The notes below the pieces were generated by a model. The model did no database searches. It saw only the letters and a list, made by a program, of their open reading frames with translations, and was not told the DNA's origin. Shown one piece after another: positions 1 through 6,758 of a DNA stretch of 64,000 nt (positions within the stretch are counted from its first letter, which is position 1; every line of letters starts with the position of its first letter). Origin of the DNA: an uncultured Arenicella sp. (lineage in GTDB: Bacteria > Pseudomonadota > Gammaproteobacteria > Arenicellales > Arenicellaceae); NCBI GenBank assembly GCA_938045295.1, contig CALINO010000010.1, forward strand, positions 1 to 64,000, in the 5' to 3' direction. The position numbers and the translations under genes are program-made.

Positions 1-176
1 TTACTCGATGGTCATTCCCAACCGAAAACTTTGAGCATGTATTTCAACAAGCCACTAAATTTGGCAGCGATATTATTAAGCCGCCAGCAAAACGTACCCT
101 GCCTCATATAGGTGAATGCCGCACCATGGTATTAAGCGACCCTAGCGGTTTCGCCATTGAAATTTTTGCAGTCTAA
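1..176 (+). CDS. VOC/glyoxalase-like protein, 3' fragment
   Basis: This reading frame enters from the left edge (first full codon at base 3) and stops with TAA at 174-176, giving the last 57 residues of a protein. The C-terminal motif DPSGFAIEIF resembles the closing strand of vicinal-oxygen-chelate proteins (glyoxalase I and related dioxygenase or resistance proteins), where the Glu near the end is usually a metal ligand. The substrate cannot be told from this fragment. It lies on the plus strand, opposite to all the cassette genes that follow, so it probably marks the chromosomal flank of the array rather than a cassette. Confidence 0.6.
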   Translation, partial: TRWSFPTENFEHVFQQATKFGSDIIKPPAKRTLPHIGECRTMVLSDPSGFAIEIFAV

Positions 177-310
177 TTTCAACATCAAATGTGACTAATC
201 TTGCATGCCTCGCTCTTTACGCGCACCATCAATACCAATACCGCCAAGGCCGACCTTAAACGCGGGGTAAACTCTCTTCCTTTAACTTCGGTTATAAATG
301 GGGAATTACA

Positions 311-384
311 GTATCAGATCACGCCACGTCTGAGCGGCGCTCGTGGCAGCAACGCGGCCAATTACGTTTTTGAGCTTGTCATAC
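311..384 (-). repeat. degenerate terminal attC-like site
   Basis: The stretch holds ATCACGCC on its left, a GC-rich interior, and ATTACGTTTTTGAGCTTGTC on its right. The right half closely resembles that of the good attC at 5876-5955 (ATTACGTTTTTATACTTGTT). The outer core bases are decayed. It lies just past the 3' end of the last minus-strand cassette gene, which is where the last attC of an array belongs. Bases 177-310 before it show nothing recognisable. Confidence 0.4.
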
Positions 385-768
385 AAACTCTGGTTGAATA
401 GCGGCATAGCCCCATACCCTGTATTTATTTTCTTCTAAAGAATATTTCACTTTTGCGTTCTTAAGGCTTGTTTCAATAAAGCCACTTATATCTGCTTCTT
501 TATCTGGAATTAATTTTCCTAACCTCTCTTTTTTAAGAGGGTCGATATCCATCCATTCAATACAGCTAGATTCGCCATGCTTAACCCACTCCCAATCTAA
601 GTATGAAAACCCAGGCATTGGATTACAGTCGCCAAGGTATTTAAGCCGAACCTTAGGCTCGAGTTCTTTGTTCGAAGTCAATTCGTTGGCCAACGCACAC
701 CACCGAGTTTGGTTCATATATGATGTAAGGCCTTTTTCGGAGATAAATTTTAAATTTTTCTCATTCAT
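379..768 (-). CDS. DUF6678-like cassette protein
   Basis: A 129-residue soluble protein with no signal peptide or membrane segment. It has an N-terminal motif NQTRWCALANEL and a central acidic/aromatic block LDWEWVKHGESSCIEWMDID. That pattern recalls the DUF6678 family of small uncharacterised proteins; I recognise it by eye only, and no function is known. It is a single-gene integron cassette, flanked by attC-like sites on both sides and read leftward like its neighbours. The start is the ATG at 768, only about 10 bases inside the cassette boundary. Its AT-rich composition differs from the housekeeping genes further right. Confidence 0.6.
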   Translation of the reverse strand: MNEKNLKFISEKGLTSYMNQTRWCALANELTSNKELEPKVRLKYLGDCNPMPGFSYLDWEWVKHGESSCIEWMDIDPLKKERLGKLIPDKEADISGFIETSLKNAKVKYSLEENKYRVWGYAAIQPEFV

Positions 769-776
769 TCTTTATG

Positions 777-824
777 CGTATAACACCCAGCTAAGAGTTG
801 CCCCTCTTGAGCGTATTGTTACGG
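777..824 (-). repeat. short attC-like site (first of a pair)
   Basis: The left core is CGTATAACACCC and the right core GCGTATTGTTACGG, with a small inner hairpin (CTAAGAG paired with CTCTTGAG). The length of about 48 bp is at the short end for attC. The second candidate site lies only 26 bases away, so 777-922 could instead be one long attC of about 145 bp. Confidence 0.4.
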
Positions 825-850
825 TTGAAACTATGCCAACAACCTACCCA

Positions 851-922
851 CTGTAACAAAGGCAACACCATCGACCAAAACACTGATGCTCAACCCAATG
901 ATGTTTGAGCGCCTTGTTAGGC
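851..922 (-). repeat. attC site
   Basis: The left core is CTGTAACAAAGGC and the right core GCGCCTTGTTAGGC. The inner arms AACAA-GGC and GCCTTGTT pair, which is the usual attC arrangement with one extra base on one arm. It overlaps the last codons of the GNAT gene, as is common for cassettes. Confidence 0.65.
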
Positions 923-1351
923 ATTTGAGTTTGAAGAAGCATTGTAAGAGTACATATTAAGATCTTCTCTGAGCTTCCAACCACGATTAGACCAAAAGGT
1001 ATTGGCAAGGTCGTTGTTTTTGAAAACAAATATGTGTGTTTTAGCTATACCAATCTTCTCAAGTGAATTGATGCATTTTTTGAACAAAGAGTGGCCAATA
1101 CCGCTTTTTCTGTATTGCTCATTTACAACCAAGTGCTGTAGATAACCTCTCCGCCCATCATGACCGCACATTACACAACCAATAATTCTTTCACCATCTA
1201 GGGCAACGTAATTTAAACCAGGGTTCCTAAGCAAATAAGATTTGGTGGCCTCTCTAGAATCAGCTTCCCGAACAGTTACCCCTGGAGTATTACTAAAAAG
1301 TTCCAACAAAGATTCATGGTCATTGATTGTCATTTCGCGCATGATCATCAT
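917..1351 (-). CDS. GNAT family N-acetyltransferase (cassette)
   Basis: A 144-residue protein with the GNAT fold. Motif A, the acetyl-CoA pyrophosphate loop, is visible as QYRKSGIGHSLFKKC around residues 90-104, preceded by the strand LQHLVVN. The C-terminal FWSNRGWKLREDLNMY matches the usual GNAT motif B region. The acceptor is unknown; cassette GNATs acetylate small molecules, antibiotics or proteins, and nothing here decides between them. Three Met codons lie close together at the N-terminus (1351, 1348 and 1339), so the start could be up to four residues later. It sits alone between two attC sites and has no promoter of its own that I can see. Confidence 0.85.
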   Translation of the reverse strand: MMIMREMTINDHESLLELFSNTPGVTVREADSREATKSYLLRNPGLNYVALDGERIIGCVMCGHDGRRGYLQHLVVNEQYRKSGIGHSLFKKCINSLEKIGIAKTHIFVFKNNDLANTFWSNRGWKLREDLNMYSYNASSNSNA

Positions 1352-1355
1352 GGTT

Positions 1356-1454
1356 GCCTAACGCCCCACTCAGAGGCTAAAAATTGATGGCTAAAATAAG
1401 CGCGGCACGAGCAATAGCCAGCTGTCTTTAGTCCTTCGCAGTGACTTATTATGC
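1356..1454 (-). repeat. attC site with one altered core
   Basis: The left core GCCTAACGCCCC is canonical. The right core reads ACTTATTATGC, where ACTTGTTATGC would be expected: the G of the GTT triplet has become A. The site is about 99 bp and lies between the GNAT start and the P-loop kinase stop. The changed base may weaken this end as a recombination substrate. Confidence 0.55.
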
Positions 1455-1459
1455 AGATT

Positions 1460-1984
1460 CTATAGATTTTCTAAGTAGTCATCTACTTGTGATTGATTGT
1501 TAAACTCAATTACTTTTATACCTTTAGCTTCTACATGTTTTAATGTTTTCGAATAATTCTTACGTTTTTGATGATATGTTTTTAATACCCATAAGATAAT
1601 TGAATCTCGACTAAAAAATGTTCGCTTGAAAGATTCAACATTACCTGCGAATAATTTCTTTTTAGTTACCGCTCTGTTAATTGAGCGTGTAATAGAACGA
1701 TATAATACTAAACCAAAAGAATGATTAAGCCATATTATTGGGGTTGCTCTTGACCAAACAATATCACGAGCAACTGAATAGTTTCCATCAACAACCCAAG
1801 AATCAGATGATACAGCTTTAGTTACTAAAGCTCTAAAGTCACCGTCTGGTCTTTCTACCCAATTAGGTAACCAATGTAATTGATCTAATTCAATATATTC
1901 CACTTTATGTTTATGAGCTAATCTTTGCGAAAATGTAGACTTACCACTACAACTAGAGCCTATCACTACTATACGATCCATCAC
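1460..1984 (-). CDS. P-loop kinase, adenylate-kinase/FlaR-like (cassette)
   Basis: A 174-residue P-loop NTPase. The Walker A motif GSSCSGKST is at about residues 9-17, and an ELDQLHW motif follows at about 32-38. The spacing and overall length fit the small 'adenylate kinase / topology modulation FlaR-like' group of nucleoside or shikimate-type kinases. The substrate is not established for these proteins and cannot be inferred here. The second half is Lys/Arg rich with several aromatic residues. The gene is one cassette with attC sites on both sides. The start is the ATG at 1984, with a second Met codon directly after it. Confidence 0.75.
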   Translation of the reverse strand: MMDRIVVIGSSCSGKSTFSQRLAHKHKVEYIELDQLHWLPNWVERPDGDFRALVTKAVSSDSWVVDGNYSVARDIVWSRATPIIWLNHSFGLVLYRSITRSINRAVTKKKLFAGNVESFKRTFFSRDSIILWVLKTYHQKRKNYSKTLKHVEAKGIKVIEFNNQSQVDDYLENL

Positions 1985-2009
1985 CTAATCTCTAATTGAA
2001 CACTTATCT

Positions 2010-2071
2010 GCATAACGCCCAGAAAATCATGAGCGTCCCGCCGCAGGGGTACTTTTGCGCCTTGTTAGAGC
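2010..2071 (-). repeat. attC site
   Basis: The left core is GCATAACGCCC and the right core GCGCCTTGTTAGAGC, about 62 bp apart end to end. It is a compact, canonical attC and overlaps the stop region of the GrpB-family gene. Confidence 0.75.
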
Positions 2072-2541
2072 TTGATTTTAGCAACATTGTCATAAAATAC
2101 TTTTTTCTTGATCTGATAAATTTCTTTTGGAAATTGATCAGATAGTTCTTTTTTAAACTCGTTTAATTCTTTTACTAGTTCTGGCCTCTTGCTCATTACA
2201 TTTTTGAAGTGTAGATGGATACCGATTTGTTCATGCCCTTGAGGTAATACATGTAAATGAATTTTAGGTTGTTCAACTTTAGAAAAATAATGTCTTCCAG
2301 CAATGCCATATTCGGCCTTATAGACATAACCTAAACTCTCAAATGGTTCTATTAATCTAGCCCCCAAACTAAAATCACTTATAACACCGAGAATATCAAT
2401 ACATTTTTTTGCAGACAAACCTTGAATAGAAGTGCTTCCAATATGATGCAATTGTATTTCTAACTCTGATACTTCAGTAAGTTTCTCTGATGCTATTTCA
2501 AAATCAACCTTCCAATTTGGGTCATGTGGAAAAATGTACAT
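2065..2541 (-). CDS. GrpB family (UPF0157) protein (cassette)
   Basis: A 158-residue protein of the GrpB/UPF0157 family, a nucleotidyltransferase-like fold. The signature HIGSTSIQGLSAKKCIDI lies at about residues 33-50, and the conserved histidines in HLHVLPQGHEQIGIHLHF at about 95-112. Family members occur alone or fused to dephospho-CoA kinase or acetyltransferase domains; the single-domain form is common in integron cassettes. No activity has been settled for the family. The start ATG at 2541 is followed by YIFPHDPNWK, the usual N-terminus of the family, so the start is well supported. Confidence 0.9.
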   Translation of the reverse strand: MYIFPHDPNWKVDFEIASEKLTEVSELEIQLHHIGSTSIQGLSAKKCIDILGVISDFSLGARLIEPFESLGYVYKAEYGIAGRHYFSKVEQPKIHLHVLPQGHEQIGIHLHFKNVMSKRPELVKELNEFKKELSDQFPKEIYQIKKKVFYDNVAKIKL

Positions 2542-2550
2542 AACTAAGTA

Positions 2551-2636
2551 GCTCTAACGCCGCCATAAAGGGTCGACTGGAGCGCAGCGTAGGAGGTCGA
2601 ACATAGTGTAGCGATTTTTGATGGCCTTGTTAGCGG
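2551..2636 (-). repeat. attC site
   Basis: The cores are GCTCTAACGCC on the left and GGCCTTGTTAGCGG on the right, about 86 bp end to end. The GC-rich interior contains AGCGCAGCG and further imperfect inverted segments. Confidence 0.75.
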
Positions 2637-2648
2637 TGTATTGGCACA

Positions 2649-3110
2649 TTACGGAGTCTCAATAGATTCTGAGGACCAAGTGGTTTTGCTACTTGAAGCA
2701 TATGCCGACCATGTTGAAAATACTGCGTTGTGACTAAACCCAACAGAAACCATAAACTCGACCCAGCTTAACCATTGCTCAAAGGTGAATTCGTTGCCAT
2801 AAGGCCGAGTAGTTCCCTGGATTAGTACATAATTCTTTTCAGATGCTGGGAGCAGCTCTAGTGAATAGTTTTCAGAAAGCTGTTCTATGAGTTCTTTAGC
2901 TTCATCCTCTGAGTTTGAGAAGAATACAAAATCTAGTGCCGCAACTGTTTCCGGAGTAAACCCTTCGGATTCCATCGTATTCCAGAGCGCTCGTGCTTCA
3001 GCAACTCGTCGATTCATTATTTCTTGTTGATATTCACTCATTTCAATTTCTTGTGATGCAGCGGAAAAACTTAACAGCAGGACAGCTATAAGGCCGATTA
3101 TGTGCTTCAT
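2649..3110 (-). CDS. exported RraB-domain-like protein (cassette)
   Basis: The gene encodes 153 residues from the ATG at 3110. I chose this start because it opens a clean signal peptide (MKHIIGLIAVLLLSFSAASQ); an upstream start would run into the attC core. The mature part begins with a charged helix. It then shows LDFVFFSNSEDEAKELIEQL and, near the end, FEQWLSWVEFMVSVGFSHNA, a layout like the RraB (RNase E inhibitor) / DUF695-type domain. Cytoplasmic RraB binds RNase E; with a signal peptide this protein should be periplasmic, so that role is unlikely. The function is unknown. It is a single-gene cassette. Confidence 0.6.
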   Translation of the reverse strand: MKHIIGLIAVLLLSFSAASQEIEMSEYQQEIMNRRVAEARALWNTMESEGFTPETVAALDFVFFSNSEDEAKELIEQLSENYSLELLPASEKNYVLIQGTTRPYGNEFTFEQWLSWVEFMVSVGFSHNAVFSTWSAYASSSKTTWSSESIETP

Positions 3111-3118
3111 ACTCTGTA

Positions 3119-3197
3119 CCGCTAACGCCGCAAACAAGGGCGCAGTTTACTGCGTCCCAACGAACGTAGTGAGTTACGGTGGTTTGCCTTGTTAAAT
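3119..3197 (-). repeat. attC site
   Basis: The left core is CCGCTAACGCCG and the right core TTTGCCTTGTTAAAT, about 79 bp end to end. The interior holds an inverted pair, GGGCGCAG and CTGCGTCC. Confidence 0.75.
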
Positions 3198-3200
3198 TTT

Positions 3201-3593
3201 TTAATCCACACAGATTGTGTAACTATCGACAACCCCAGCTTTAACTTCAGCTGAGCATCCAAAGGGCATATTATCATGCTGGCATGTTCCATAAGCTTTA
3301 GTGTTGATTTCAACATATTTATCTTGAATGAGGCATAACCCTATACACTGACTATGATCAGAACACTCTTTACCTGCATCCTCATTTCGGATTACGCATG
3401 CTGGCATCTGTAAGATGCCAACCGGAAAAACATTACCACCTCTTGCCTTGCATTCCTCCTGATCAATGTTACTGAGAGCCTTCTGATAGCGATGTTTGTA
3501 CTCTCTCTCACTTTTCCAACTCTGGATACTAGAACAGCCACCTAATAATATCAGCGCCAGTAGAAAAGCTACTCGAAATCTGATGATTGCCAT
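3201..3593 (-). CDS. cysteine-rich lipoprotein (cassette)
   Basis: A 130-residue protein starting at the ATG at 3593, with a short signal sequence and the lipobox LLGGC (acylated Cys at about residue 20). I prefer this start over longer in-frame ones because those would pass through the attC core. The mature part has eight further cysteines, including ECSDHSQCIGLC and the closing FGCSAEV...YTICVD, so several disulfides are likely in the periplasm. Similar short Cys-rich lipoproteins occur in cassette arrays, but I cannot assign a function. The attC on its upstream side is the one broken by the transposase element. Confidence 0.7.
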   Translation of the reverse strand: MAIIRFRVAFLLALILLGGCSSIQSWKSEREYKHRYQKALSNIDQEECKARGGNVFPVGILQMPACVIRNEDAGKECSDHSQCIGLCLIQDKYVEINTKAYGTCQHDNMPFGCSAEVKAGVVDSYTICVD

Positions 3594-3604
3594 ATCTATC
3601 AATA

Positions 3605-3618
3605 AACCTAACGCCCTT
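3605..3618 (-). repeat. attC remnant cut by a transposase element
   Basis: Only the left core ACCTAACGCCC survives. Within a few bases the sequence changes to the element end TTAATAAGGATATCTGG. The matching GTTRRRY half, expected next to the 3' end of the gene at 5616-5852, is absent, so the site is disrupted and partly deleted. Confidence 0.6.
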
Positions 3619-3720
3619 AATAAGGATATCTGGACACCCATTACTAAAACTTGCATTCTAAACCAGTTAATGAGATTTTAATCATGTAAATGGATTTTTA
3701 CTTTAACTTTAGAGGCAAGG

Positions 3721-4080
3721 ATGGCTCTTCCACGTAAATCTCTGATTTCGTTACCAGAAACCCCTTACTATCATTGCGTATCTCGCTGTGTTCGTCGTGC
3801 TTATCTGTGTGGCCTTGATCACTATACTGGTAAATCATACGAGCATCGCCGTGCTTGGCTTGAAAACAAGTTAATTGATACCGCTTCCATCTTCGCCATT
3901 AAGCTGTGTGCGTATGCCGTTATGAGCAACCACTACCATGTGGTGTTACATGTTCGTCAAGATATTGCGCTTGATTGGTCTGAGTTAGAGGTAGTTGAAC
4001 GCTGGCATCAGTTATTTAATAAGGATATCTGGACACCCATTACTAAAACTTGCATTCTAAACCAGTTAATGAGATTTTAA
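3721..4080 (+). pseudogene. truncated Y1 transposase (outer copy A)
   Basis: The first 99 codons match the intact transposase downstream almost exactly (start LPRKSLISL, HUH motif SNHYHVVLHV). After RWHQLFN the frame runs into the left end of the inserted copy B and ends 20 codons later with a tail read from non-coding element sequence. The C-terminal part of the same gene survives at 5309-5398, beyond copy B, beginning at SEHIVKQ and ending at a stop. The catalytic tyrosine region is lost, so the product should be inactive. Confidence 0.85.
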
Positions 4081-4119
4081 TCATGTAAATGGATTTTTAC
4101 TTTAAATTTAGAGGCAAGG

Positions 4120-5094
4120 ATGACTCTTCCACGTAAATCTCTGATTTCGTTATCAGAAACCCCTTATTATCACTGCGTATCTCGCTGTGTTCGTCGTGCT
4201 TATCTGTGTGGTCTTGATCACTATACTGGTAAATCATACGAGCATCGCCGTGCTTGGCTTGAAAACAAGTTAATTGATACCGCTTCCATCTTCGCCATCA
4301 AGCTGTGTGCGTACGCCGTTATGAGCAACCACTACCATGTGGTTTTACATGTTCGTCAAGATATCGCGCTTGATTGGTCTGAGTTGGAGGTAGTAAAGCG
4401 CTGGCATCAGTTATTTAATGGCACTCTCTTCTCTCAGCGATTTGTTGACGGTGACACACTATCAACAGCCGAATGGAATGTTCTTAAAAAAGACATTGAA
4501 CATTGGCGTGAGCGTTTGACTGATATTTCTTGGTTTATGCGAATCGTCAATGAGGCCATTGCGCGACAAGCGAATGCGGAAGATCAATGCACCGGTTCTT
4601 TTTGGGAGAGCCGCTTTAAAAGCCAAGCGCTGCTTGATGATAAAGCACTCCTTTCGTGTATGGCGTATGTTGACCTTAATCCGATTAGAGCGAAGATGGC
4701 TAAATCACCTGAAAGCTCAACCCACACTTGTGTGCACAAACGCATTGAATTGCTGAGAAAAAAACAAACAACACCGCCTTCAATAGAACTGTTTACCGGC
4801 ATCACGAGTGACAGCACAGGCCTGCCTTTTAAACTCGATGACTACCTTGAGCTCATTGATTGGACAGGCCGAGTTATACGCCCAGATAAGCGCGGCAGTA
4901 TTGATGCAGAACTCCCGCCTATTTTGCAACGACTTAACCTTAGCCACGACAGCTGGAAGATTTTAACCACCGAATTTGAACAGCAGTTTCAAAACTGGGT
5001 TGGTTCGGAGCATATCGTCAAGCAAGCCTGTGAACGCCAAGGCTATCAACGCGTGTCGAAAAGCCAGAGTTTCAAACGGTTATTTCCGACGTGA
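4120..5094 (+). CDS. REP-associated/IS200-like Y1 transposase (intact copy B)
   Basis: A 324-residue transposase of the HUH (Y1, Transposase_17/RAYT-like) type, which nicks and rejoins single-stranded DNA through a catalytic tyrosine. The N-terminal YYHCVSRCVRRAYLCG and the HUH pair in SNHYHVVLHV (about residues 69-78) are clear. The conserved block AYVDLNPIRAKM, with the likely nucleophile tyrosine, lies at about 182-193. The C-terminal extension of about 130 residues is typical of this larger subgroup. The frame is uninterrupted, so the protein may still be active. A purine-rich AGAGGCAAGG precedes the ATG and acts as the ribosome binding site. Confidence 0.9.
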   Translation: MTLPRKSLISLSETPYYHCVSRCVRRAYLCGLDHYTGKSYEHRRAWLENKLIDTASIFAIKLCAYAVMSNHYHVVLHVRQDIALDWSELEVVKRWHQLFNGTLFSQRFVDGDTLSTAEWNVLKKDIEHWRERLTDISWFMRIVNEAIARQANAEDQCTGSFWESRFKSQALLDDKALLSCMAYVDLNPIRAKMAKSPESSTHTCVHKRIELLRKKQTTPPSIELFTGITSDSTGLPFKLDDYLELIDWTGRVIRPDKRGSIDAELPPILQRLNLSHDSWKILTTEFEQQFQNWVGSEHIVKQACERQGYQRVSKSQSFKRLFPT

Positions 5095-5308
5095 AGTAAG
5101 TAAAAAGAGCATGACCTGAGCCGATCGCTTTATCAGCGAGGTCGGCCTTCGCCTAGAAAAAGACCCAAAGCATAAATGAGGACTAAAAAGCCGAAACTCG
5201 AGCACTCACCACCTCTCATTCAGGCAAATATCAACTGATTTTAAAACCCGACCTTTTGAACAACTAACTGATGAAACAGTTTTCTAACCATGCCTGTCCT
5301 CTATTACT

Positions 5309-5398
5309 TCGGAGCACATCGTCAAGCAAGCCTGTGAACGCCAAGGTTATCAACGGGTGTCGAAGAGCCAGAGTTTTAAGCGACTATTTCCAACGTAA
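5309..5398 (+). pseudogene. 3' remnant of transposase copy A
   Basis: The fragment corresponds to the final 29 codons of the intact transposase (SEHIVKQACERQGYQ... to a TAA at 5396-5398). Several synonymous differences from copy B show that it is a distinct, diverged copy. About 210 bases of element tail follow, closely matching the tail of copy B. The stretch 5095-5615 holds no other gene. Confidence 0.8.
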
Positions 5399-5615
5399 AA
5401 TAAGTAAAAAGAGCATGACCTGAGCCGATCGTTTATCAGCGAGGTCAGCCTTCGCCTAGAAAAAGACCCAAAGCATAAATGAGGATTAAAAAGCCGAAAC
5501 TCGAGCACTCACCACCTCTCATTCAGGCAAATATCAACTGATTTTAAAACTCGACCTTTTGAAAACCAGCTGATGAAACAGTTTTCTAACCATGCCTGTC
5601 CTTTATTATTAAAAT

Positions 5616-5852
5616 TCAACTGAATATTGAAAATATTTTATCAGTAAGCCAATACCAATCACCATAAATTAGCCCTGGTAATGCTCCTAATAGCATCACA
5701 GTGCCCGTAAACCCCATTATTAACATTGCTATATAGAATTCTTTACTTTTCTCTTTTGGAACAATGTTGTTGAAAAAATTATTAGCACATAGATAGATTG
5801 CAATAAATGTTGTAAAAAAGCCAATTATTGTAAATAGCCAAATAATAATCAT
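5616..5852 (-). CDS. small membrane protein (cassette)
   Basis: A 78-residue hydrophobic protein. Two membrane segments can be seen: an N-terminal one (about residues 2-24, IIIWLFTIIGFFTTFIAIYL) and a second at about 42-62 (AMLIMGFTGTVMLLGALPGL). A short basic loop NNIVPKEKSKEF separates them. I do not recognise the family. It is read leftward like the other cassettes, with a good attC on its upstream side. Its own downstream attC has been destroyed by the transposase element, whose right end lies only 7 bases past the stop codon. Confidence 0.6.
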   Translation of the reverse strand: MIIIWLFTIIGFFTTFIAIYLCANNFFNNIVPKEKSKEFYIAMLIMGFTGTVMLLGALPGLIYGDWYWLTDKIFSIFS

Positions 5853-5875
5853 TTTAGTAACTCAAAGCACTAATA

Positions 5876-5955
5876 CTTATAACGCCCATAAAACGGGCGC
5901 GCGAATAGCGCGTCCGGGCTGCGCAGCAGCATTACGTTTTTATACTTGTTATAAG
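5876..5955 (-). repeat. attC site (best conserved)
   Basis: The outer cores CTTATAAC (5876-5883) and GTTATAAG (5948-5955) are perfectly complementary. The interior AACGCCC and GCGCGCGAATAGCGCGTCC forms a strong hairpin, with a GCTGCGCAGCAGC block beside it. At about 80 bp this is the clearest recombination site in the array. Confidence 0.85.
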
Positions 5956-5958
5956 CTT

Positions 5959-6393
5959 TTAATCCGGAGCACAAACTATATTTATTTTTGATACAGATTC
6001 ACCTACAACATCAAATTGATACGAACAATAACTATTTGGTTTTGCATAGATATACTTAGTGCTCTTATGAGTTCTATTTATATTGCTTGGTTTGCCAAAT
6101 TTATTAATTAATTTGCCAAATTTGTCGCCAATACAAACCATATTATGAGTACATGCCTTTTCATTTAAAGCCTTTACACCGACCACCTCGTTCCCGTTAG
6201 TATAAATACTAAAATCATTAAAGATATGCTCTTGATTAAACCAATCAAGAACAGTTAATGATTCTTTCGGTTCACCATAAATAGAAATAACATCATCTAA
6301 ATTCATGGTGATATTTATTCTAGCAATAGATGGTTTTTCCTCTGCGGATAAATTTAAAGCAAATAATAGAAACAATAGAACGATATATCTCAT
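5959..6393 (-). CDS. exported protein of unknown function (cassette)
   Basis: A 144-residue protein with a signal peptide (MRYIVLLFLLFALNLSAEE, cleavage probably after LSA). The mature part contains two similar short motifs, ISIYGEPKES and INKFGKPSN, about 70 residues apart. They resemble the 'xxxGxPxxx' turns of BamE/SmpA-like folds, but the similarity is too thin to assign a family. Four cysteines lie in the second half. It is the last cassette on the right side of the array; the start ATG at 6393 is only a few bases from the cassette boundary TCATAAC. Confidence 0.6.
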   Translation of the reverse strand: MRYIVLLFLLFALNLSAEEKPSIARINITMNLDDVISIYGEPKESLTVLDWFNQEHIFNDFSIYTNGNEVVGVKALNEKACTHNMVCIGDKFGKLINKFGKPSNINRTHKSTKYIYAKPNSYCSYQFDVVGESVSKINIVCAPD

Positions 6394-6396
6394 GAC

Positions 6397-6416
6397 TCAT
6401 AACAGCCTTGTTAACC
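6397..6416 (-). repeat. attC/attI-like core remnant at the array edge
   Basis: TCATAAC is followed directly by AGCCTTGTTAACC, so a left core and a right core are joined without the usual interior. This could be an attC deleted in its middle or what is left of an integration (attI) site. No integrase gene follows on either strand. Confidence 0.4.
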
Positions 6417-6559
6417 GTCATTATGTCGGTATAACAAATGTCGGATTAATATATTATACCGACATGGGAAATCGGCTTTCTTTTCTTTTTTAAAACAACA
6501 ACTTGAACTCATTTCTAAAACTTTTTCTTCCATAAAAACCGACATAATGTCGGTATAAC
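6414..6559. repeat. three copies of an ATGTCGGTATAA palindromic element
   Basis: ATGTCGGTATAA occurs forward at 6423-6434 and at 6546-6557, and inverted (TTATACCGACAT) at 6456-6467. The first and inverted copies form a 12-bp stem. The third copy lies within the palindrome ACCGACATAATGTCGGT (8+1+8). The gap 6417-6758 has no gene; a further palindrome CCCGACCGTCGGTT lies near 6640. The copies could be a regulator's operator, the ends of a small non-autonomous element, or remnants of the integron platform. Confidence 0.55.
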
Positions 6560-6758
6560 TGTTTGTCGCTTTTGCTGGAGCATAAATTTATTTTTGTTTT
6601 TATTCAATGATTTATGCCGTTTTGGCTAATATATTAACCCGACCGTCGGTTGTTTTTTATGAGCAAGACTTATTAGACTCAATAAAGCCGGTTTATACAC
6701 GACATGCTCCTTTCTCACTGAGCCTAGATTCACGTTAAACCCACGCTAGTTTGCTGCT

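Larger units (their letters stand above)
3618..5608 (+). mobile_element. nested pair of HUH/Y1 (RAYT-type) transposase elements
   Basis: An outer element A is split by an inner element B. A-head spans about 3618-4019, B about 4020-5307, and A-tail about 5309-5608. Both elements begin TAAGGATATCTGGACACCC and end CCTGTCCTYTATTA; read inward, the ends give the imperfect inverted pair TAATAAGGATA and TAATAAAGGACA. The A-head and B-head sequences are nearly identical, while the two tails differ at many positions. The stretch of A that would correspond to B positions of about 4420-5002 is missing. The composite sits inside an integron attC. Confidence 0.8.

Noticed and set aside
201-401. 66-codon open frame on the plus strand
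   Set aside because: It crosses the degenerate attC-like site, has no ribosome site and no recognisable domain. It is most likely chance.
1-6420. CRISPR array as an explanation for the spaced repeats
   Set aside because: The repeats are unequal, paired cores with genes between them and hairpin interiors, which fits attC sites. No short constant repeats with spacers are present.
6590-6660. palindrome CCCGACCGTCGGTT with a T-run as a terminator
   Set aside because: The loop would be a single base, so it cannot fold as a terminator hairpin. An operator is possible, but no regulator gene is adjacent.
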